From contig NBAZ01000014.1 in assembly GCA_002794735.1 (NCBI GenBank), positions 496,001 to 560,000 on the forward strand: a stretch of DNA of 64,000 bases, read 5' to 3'. Under the pieces are notes generated by a model. The model had not been told where the DNA came from, ran no database searches, and saw only the letters and a list, made by a program, of their open reading frames with translations. Source of the stretch: Pyrrhoderma lamaoense (Eukaryota; Basidiomycota; Agaricomycetes; Hymenochaetales; Hymenochaetaceae). Each line of letters begins with the position of its first letter. Position 1 is the stretch's first letter. Shown piece by piece: positions 53,320 to 64,000 of the stretch. The translations under genes and the position numbers were made by a program.

Positions 53320-53753
53320 CGTGTATGGAAGATAGACTGCTGCGAGAAGTAAGGGAGAAGGGAGGGAGAGAGATAAGAGTGGAGAAGCAAGTTGTTTGTG
53401 GCAACAAGCGTGCGATGAGGAGATGTCAGACGATGAGGAGAGGAAGTGGTTGTTGTTAGAGAGAGATAGGTTTGGAGCACAGGAGCAAAGTAAGTAGTAC
53501 CCTGGAACCGCGCGCAGCCCCCATATACTCTCTATTTATTCAAACATTACTAATGATGACTAATATTGCGGACATCTAATTATTTCCTCAACGGGCAATC
53601 CGTATTTTGTGTTTTATTACTAATCCCATTTCAGCTGGCCCCTTCTACTATTCCACTACAATTCTACTAGTCTTACCACTAACGTTAACCACATTCTACT
53701 TACTGATCCATCCAATTGACTTGTCCCACTACCATACATGATTTGACTGTTTA

Positions 53754-56374
53754 CTACGCATCCCACTCGCAGTCTGTATCAGAGTCACTTCCAAGATCCA
53801 GTACCTCTCCATTCTGCATCCCGGATCTACTCGACTCTTCCATAGACGGGAGAAATCGCGCGCTAACGGGGAAACCGAATTCGTCATCTTCGTCTATACC
53901 GAGGTCAAGATAGTCAGTACCATCTATATGGTCGCTCATGTGAACTTGTCCTAAAAAGTAAATATCACCTAAAGGAAGATCCAAATAACAGAGAAATCTC
54001 ACCTGACGAGGATTCGCTCGTACCAGAGAGGAAGTCGTGAGATTGAGAAGAGTCTTTGAGGAATTTTGAGCGGCTTTTAACCCCCGAGTTATTTGGAGAG
54101 GAGTGGGAGTAGACAGAACGGGTCAAAGAAGGCTCCTCGAGTATGTATGGTCTCTTCTTCCCGGTGATTGTATCTTCAATTGTTCGCTCAAGGTCCAGAA
54201 CACATTCATTCTCAAGAGCACTGTTTATCGAACTCGTTTGAGTTAGTAGAAGTTCGTCTTGAATATTTAGTTGATGAGAGAACACATCCGGGTAAGTAGG
54301 GTAGCAGGATCCGGAATGGGCCTCATTAGAATACTCATTTATGACGTAGGTGGGCTTAGAAGCGTTATAAACGGTAGTATCACTTGCACGTTGAGAAGCT
54401 TTTTGATTAATCTCGAGTCCCTGATCCGCGAACGATGTAGAGAGTTGAGGATGTCCCAAACTTGTTTCTGAATCTTGGAAAACTGAGTTCTCTAGTATAG
54501 TCTTGAAATTAGTACTATGGGTCTCTTTTGCTACAATGAACTCTTCTTGTTTCTTGATGATGGCTCCAGTATTAGCTGCAAATACAGACACTAAAGAAGG
54601 ATCCAGTATTTGAGTTGCCTCTTCATGGATGCTTTCATCAGAAAAGTCAGAATAGCCATCATCGCCGTTCAGAGATAGGCGATTAGAACCCTTTTCAGTA
54701 TCCGAGAAGTCCGATTCAGTTTGAGTTTGATTTTGACTGCATATCTCAGGAAAATAGTGTTGGTTATTTGTAGCGCTCGAATCGCTATCTGATTCGTCAC
54801 TAAGATTATAGAGATCTAAAATACCCTGTTCCGACCCATCTAGATGTCAGACGTGATTGTACTGATACGAAGATAAATAAACAGACTGCGTCTGATTTTA
54901 CATCGGCCTTGGAAGGTCTTGGAGAAGTTGGTCCACCAAAAAGATTTCGGTAAAATGTCTCTTCATCTTCGGAGTCCGACAAGAGACTATCTTCTGATGG
55001 TATGAGCTCAATTTCATGTTCTTTCCTTGCATAGTGCTCAGTATCGGGAGACTCTTTCTCATGCAATCTGTATAATCTTCCCATTAAGTGTAGTAAGTAC
55101 TTGCCAAGACATTACTTACAATAGGAGAAGGTCTTCCTCGAACGGGATTGCACTCAGTAATACCGGAGTAAACTGTATGCTCTATTAAATTGATCTTGAA
55201 GTCAGTAAAAATAGCACGAACCTTAACTTGAGGAACACAAAAAGTAAGGTTTACAAGCTCCCTTAGTGCAGAACATAGAAGCTCTTCATCTGAACTTATT
55301 GAATGGTACTGATTAGTAAACAAACACTCGGAACAATCAGCAATGCCTTCTGATGTTCTTCGTCTAGCTGAGCTCATCCGTTTGTAAAGAATCTGAGGAA
55401 TTTATAAAAATTAGATAATACATTTGCGTAGACTAAAGTAATAGAAGCTAACCTTGATATAGCGGTCAGATTGTTGTCGAAACTCTACGTTAGGAGAACG
55501 CTGTATCATCGATATTATACTATGGGCGATAGATGAAAAGAACGGTTTTTCGTCTTCCAATTTCTGTAAAGGACATGTAGCGTTTGTAAGGAAGGGCTGA
55601 GTAGAAACCTCACTTTACCCCGTGATCCAAATATGAGTGGGTAACGTCTGAATAATATGATGATTTGATTTCGTGCACATGGCTCCTACAGTAATAGATA
55701 CCCACTTGACGACTTGGTTGGTAAGAAATCTATCCATGAGTAAATTAAGAGAATATAGCAGGTCTTGTCCAGTTAGTATAGTATGGGCCATTTGACTGTT
55801 GTGTGATTTGCAGCGAAAGGTCAGGTGCATAGAGACTAGTGTCATCTGAGATGTTTGGATTGCACTTGGATTACATTTTTGGGGTGTCAGAATTACTAAG
55901 AAGACCCATCATTATTTATACGATAACGGGTAGGCTGGTGTTGGCATACGTTTAGATTTAGTATTGTCATCAACGTCTACACCTATGATATTACAGATGC
56001 CTAGAGCATCAGAATTCTGACAAAGTATGTGAGTAATACCGATAACTGTAAGGGTTACAACGCACCGAGCGAAGCATTTGTATAGTATGGTGGGTAATAA
56101 GAGAGTGTATATTATCGTCTGCAGATAATTTATAACCATTCCAGAATACGGAGATGAAAAGCTCTAGGTTCGACTGAGAGAAAATATCTATAGTCTTGGG
56201 AAGGGACTTGTTAAGAGTCATGCACGTCTTGTCATCATCTCCGAGTTGCAAAATATGATCAGCAAAAAGGCGAATCGAGAGATGGTCTTGCTTTGTGAGG
56301 GTCAAGGTCTCATACTGAAAAAGTGGCATGGGAGAGGCGAGAGAGAAGGTGGACTGGATGGCCGATACTGTCAT
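53754..56374 (-). CDS. unrecognised acidic, Ser-rich protein
   Basis: A multi-exon minus-strand gene diverging from PKC1. I do not recognise the family. The proposed start at 56374 gives MTVSAIQSTFSLASPMPLFQ and a helical-looking region (LFADHILQLGDDDKTCMTL, LELFISVFWNGYKLSADD). Further exons contain LLMDRFLTNQVVKW, FFSSIAHSIISMIQRSPN, LVNLTFCVPQVKVRAIFTDF and GITECNPVRGRPSPI. The C-terminal third is polar and rich in Ser, Asp and Glu (IPSEDSLLSDSEDEETFYR, DEDDEFGFPVSARFLPSMEE), ending DSDTDCEWDA. Several introns can be placed (for example after TIQMLRS), but the junctions near 55900 and 54850 stay ambiguous, so exon counts are not given. A folded N-terminal half with a disordered phosphorylatable tail is all that can be said. 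Confidence 0.6.
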
Positions 56375-56517
56375 AAATAGCAGCTATTTTGCCAAATATG
56401 GAGTGTTAGTCATATTAACCCTACTAAGTATTGTTGAGTGCTACAGCGCCTCTGACAGTCTTTCTCATCGTCCTCATCAAGTACCGCACCACATCACGGC
56501 GCCGAGCACCATAGGGC
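56375..56517. promoter_or_regulatory. compact divergent promoter, unknown gene / PKC1
   Basis: Only about 143 bases separate the proposed start of the minus-strand gene from the PKC1 start codon, so the promoters overlap if both starts are right. The unknown gene's start could lie further in. Confidence 0.4.
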
Positions 56518-60557
<4,040 letters not shown>

Positions 60558-61261
60558 AACATTCATCAATGCTCACGTTACGCTATATACCAATGTTTTT
60601 GTATGCCTCTCTCTCTATATCGAGTATGTTCCAACCCGCCCAATGGAGTGGGAATATAGTAACAGTCTGAGGGTAATTGAGAGGAGGTCGTCCTTTGTTT
60701 TTAATTTACGGAGAATTAGTTAACTCGTTTACCTCGTTTACCGTTATTTGTTGTGTTATATCTGCTTGTCTGTTTGTAAAGGAGGAATCATTGATGTAAG
60801 AGGAAGAATGGGAAGTTCTATTATTTTAATCGTAAGTGTATGGGGGAAAAGTGTGTTTTTGTAATAATTGCTCCTCCCATTCTGTATAATCCTCCCTGTT
60901 ATTATTGCTGTTGTTGTACCTGTGTTTAGTAATATATGTAACTTGTTGTCTGTTGGACTGATATGAACTAAGATATTCAGTAAGGCTGATGATGGATTAA
61001 CGTATACAAACACATGATCAGAAGAACTACTATGGGTATAATGAAGTTTCAAGTTGTCTGATCGACAATAATATAGTTTTTGGTACCCGACTCTTTTCCT
61101 CTTTTAATGTATTAAAAAAGTAAAGTCTACATATACGATGTGGGTTTAGTTCTTGATACAACGTCTTATTTTAGTATAATTACAACAAACATGTTAGTAA
61201 ACTTCCTTCTCCCATTTGTAGGGTGCCAATGCCTATTTAACAAGTTACAATGAGTTTATAT
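60558..61261. other. convergent spacer PKC1 / HIT gene
   Basis: About 700 bases of AT-rich DNA with TTTGT and TTAT runs, consistent with two 3' untranslated regions. No gene is supported. Confidence 0.55.
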
Positions 61262-62202
61262 TTACAGTTTGGAAGAGATCCTCTGAACGAGATCCTGTGC
61301 TTCCGAGTCCTCAAGCAAGTGACGCGCCTCGAACTCTGCACGGTGCATATCTAGGTAGCTCATCGGTTTGCTGGAAGCTTCAATGTATGATGGCTCAGAT
61401 GAGATAAATGAAGAGGGTTCTAGTCGTGGTGCTGGTATGATATGGTAGTGAACCTATATTAAGATTATATGTGTTAGTTGTATTGCTATTAGGTATTCTG
61501 GGGAGTGGATATACCGCTAGGTAGGGGTTGAGGACTTACATGCTTGACCGCCTGAGCGTATATTTGATTACAGACAACGTTTAGAGCGTTATTGTCCAGT
61601 GCTAATTCGAGTGTTATGAGGTAATACCGTGAGATACAAGGAAAGCACGACAAGTAACAAGAGAAGCTACCTTGGGTAAGTGCCTTTGCGACCTTCGATA
61701 CTGCCTTTCCTAGTTCTCCAGCGATCTCTTCAGGTACCTCGGATACATACGAGTAATGATCTTTGGGGATGACTAAGACATGTCCTGATCGTAAGGGCTG
61801 GATATCTTTATTTGAAGATGCAAAGTATCGGAGTAGAGGATCATTAATATGTCAGTGTATCCGATTTAATATGTATTTGAATAAGTGGATAGTTCAGACA
61901 CGGCAGGTATGTAAAGATTCAAAGGCTATTTTAGTAACGACAGTCTGATTTCTATTCACGTACGGAAAATACCATAAGTCAAAGTAAAAAGAATAAGAAC
62001 CTAGGATTGCGATAACTTGCTCAGTTTCATAGACTTTATAAGCAGGAGCAGTGTCTGCTATGATTTGACAGAAGATACAGCGATGGTCACGAATATGGTT
62101 GTTTTTTTGTGCAATAGCATCGCTCGAGCTAGCTCTAGAGTTTTCATCCCAGCTTGGGGATATTTTCCGGTTGACGTGAGCGTTAATGATGAAGGAAGTC
62201 AT
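61262..62202 (-). CDS. HIT-family nucleotide hydrolase (Hint/Hnt-like)
   Basis: Histidine-triad hydrolases cleave nucleoside phosphoramidates or dinucleotides. Exon 1 (62002-62202) has an N-terminal extension of about 40 residues and then CIFCQIIADTAPAYKVYETE, the HIT opening with its CxxC pair. The next exon starts at 61805 and gives DIQPLRSGHVLVIPKDHY. The catalytic triad sits across an intron as HVHYHIIPAPRLE (H-x-H-x-H). The C-terminal tail has Glu/His-rich helix (HRAEFEARHLLEDSEAQDLV) and ends RISSKL. All junctions are GT-AG and in phase. Hint1-like by the CIFC and HVHYHII wording; the exact substrate cannot be told. Confidence 0.85.
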
Positions 62203-62433
62203 GCTATATTCTCTACAAGGTGTGATACAGCATGATTTAGTGCTTATCCGGATTACTTAATATACTATATTCCCCTTTTCTAGAAATTCTACTGAACGAT
62301 GTAGAATTTCTCACGATTACTAATTTGCCTCTCGGAATTTTAAATTGATAATTAATTTTAATAGCTGTTGTAATTTTTAAACTAACCATCACAACCTACC
62401 CTCCATGTGTCGCATTTATAATAGTTCTATGAA

Positions 62434-64000
62434 ATGACTTCTATATCCGCTGTCAGTGGCAATGGAAATCTTTCGCATTCTATGCGAGCAAACTACGCTC
62501 AGTATGGTGTTTCTGAGGTCCATATTCTTTTTTTCTTTTTTTGAAGAGAGAACTTTGAACTTCTCTTCACTCTATATTACACAGCCTCAGCATTGTAATA
62601 CTGACTTTGTATCCTATAAACGATCTACAATCATCTAGTACTATACAAAGGTAGGTAAGACGTATCGGAATCCACACTTTCCTGGAGTTAAAGCCTGCAT
62701 CTTTGAATGGATGAATAGGTGTGTTCGACCCTCAATATGCTAGCTGCTATATTTCCTCAGACTCAATACTCGTATCTCCTTATGCATCATGAACAAGATG
62801 GTGGTTGAACGAAAGGCAGGAGCGAGAGAGACCTCCGGTTCCCAAACATAACACAAATTCTGAATCGATTACCGTATTTGATATGGCTTGTGGTAGGTGT
62901 TGATCTTACCGATCTATCTATCTACTATTCCCGTTGCCACACCATAACCAGTACTGATAGTTCTCGAATCTATTTTAGGGAGGTTGGTAAAATTCCAATT
63001 GCAAACGTTGGCTCACTAATCCACCCTCATCGGCACATACAATAGTGGAGAAGCAACCATATGTATTTTACAGTGGTATGAACAGGGAATAGCGGCACAA
63101 AAACAACGAGAGCCGAAATGCGGGTATGAAAATGACCAACCTATTAGAGCATCGGGATCTACTATACCTAGCTCACCCAAAAGGCTCCCTGTGGTGAGGC
63201 CTGTGAAACTGCAAGACCGGAAAAGTCAGCAAGTCAAAAAAGTAGAGATCGGTGTCAGTGCTCCGAGACCGGTCATATTAGCTGCCGACCCAGTAAATTC
63301 TCCTTCCTTTGCTTGAGTATTGGATCATTACAATGATACATACATCCTAGTTTACATCAGATGCGTTTATGGAGAGGACGAATATGACTTGTGCATCACT
63401 CTCATTTAGGGAAATATCAGAAGGGGCTATTCCGCGTGTATCAAGGCTTCTTAAAGAGGCTTCTGAGAAGGCTATATTTCAAGAACAGCTATTTCGCCAC
63501 CACCAAGAGGAGGAAGAGAAAAAGGAAGAACAAAGACAAGAAGTAGTGCAACAAGAAAGAGGAAGGAACTCGATACAGAAAGGAGTCGATCACTTTCAGC
63601 AGGAACTTCAGCAAGAGCAGATACTGGCAGATACAGATATTAATATTGATATCGTTATCTGTTCGTTTGCTTTGCATCTTATTGAATCACCGTCGGAACT
63701 ATTTTCCCTACTTTGGGAATTGAGTACGAAGGTGAAGTGGCTAGTCGTTTTGGCACCGCATAAGAAACCAGAAGTACGTATCGGCTCCTATGCGTTCTAG
63801 TCCAGTGGCTTCTGCATCGCTAATTCATATCCCTACTTACGACTGTAAATGATAGATAAAAGAAGGGTGGGGTTGGACGAAGTGGGATACGGAAAATTGG
63901 CGACAATGTCTGATGAATGAAAGTGTCGGGGAAATACTTAAAGAACGGTAAGAATTTTCATGTGATCTTGCCTTGCCATTCATCAACATACCCAAAAACC
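62434..64000 (+). CDS. SAM-dependent methyltransferase-like protein (partial, runs off the right edge)
   Basis: Exons: 62434-62517 (MTSISAVSGNGNLSHSMRAN, ending GVSE), 62639-62718 (YYTKVGKTYRNPHFPGVKAC), then from 62798 WWLNERQERERPPVP and TVFDMACG, which looks like SAM-binding motif I. Later pieces read TIVEKQPYVFYS, VILAADPFTSDAFMERTNM, SLSFREISEGAIP, and DIVICSFALHLIESPSELF followed by LLWELSTKVKWLVVLAPHKK and GWGWTKWD, the motif IV-VI side of a class I methyltransferase. A Glu/Gln-rich insert (about 63500-63610) splits the fold. The stretch 62890-63080 does not read cleanly, and one missing base or an unplaced intron is likely. The last exon continues past 64000. Substrate unknown. Confidence 0.7.

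Overview
The window reads as nuclear DNA of a basidiomycete fungus, most likely an Agaricomycete. Genes are dense and on both strands. They are split by many short introns of about 45-75 bases with GT(A/G)NGT donors. The gene content is typically fungal: a Pkc1-type kinase with HR1, C2 and two C1 domains, an SH3-WW-RasGEF Cdc25 homologue, an endosulfine (Igo1), a Tdt/Ssu1 sulfite pump, and large NACHT-WD40 (NLR-like) genes. No tRNA, rRNA, CRISPR array, recognisable transposase or virus-like gene was seen.

Layout. 0-1.1 kb: RSA3 (ribosome assembly), minus. 3.1-7.6 kb: a tandem pair of type II membrane proteins resembling GT-B glycosyltransferases. 7.9-9.4 kb: SSU1-like transporter (minus), diverging from a STYX-like dual-specificity phosphatase relative (10.0-11.1 kb). 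11.3-12.8 kb: HUT1-type nucleotide-sugar transporter (minus). 15.1-26.3 kb: an accessory region with two tandem NACHT-WD40 genes. The first is complete (C2-like, STAND helical region, NACHT, 14 WD40 blades; nine exons summing to an intact 1,576-codon frame). The second is N-terminally reduced.

27-62 kb is a housekeeping block: PRP2/DHX16 DEAH helicase (minus) diverging from MAK16; guanylate kinase GUK1 (minus) diverging from a ZNG1/CobW zinc chaperone; EFL1, the 60S-maturation GTPase; the Cdc25-like RasGEF; IGO1 (minus); an unrecognised acidic Ser-rich gene (minus) diverging from PKC1; a HIT-family hydrolase (minus) diverging from a methyltransferase-like gene that runs off the right edge. 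Three genes serve ribosome biogenesis (RSA3, MAK16, EFL1) and three serve nutrient or wall signalling (CDC25, IGO1, PKC1).

A property of the sequence itself matters to any reader. At least ten genes that should be intact carry single frame breaks, about two dozen in total. Every break I could resolve is explained by one missing base. I read this as deletion errors in the assembly rather than pseudogenes, so automated gene models here will be fragmented. Intron borders and frames below were worked out by eye.
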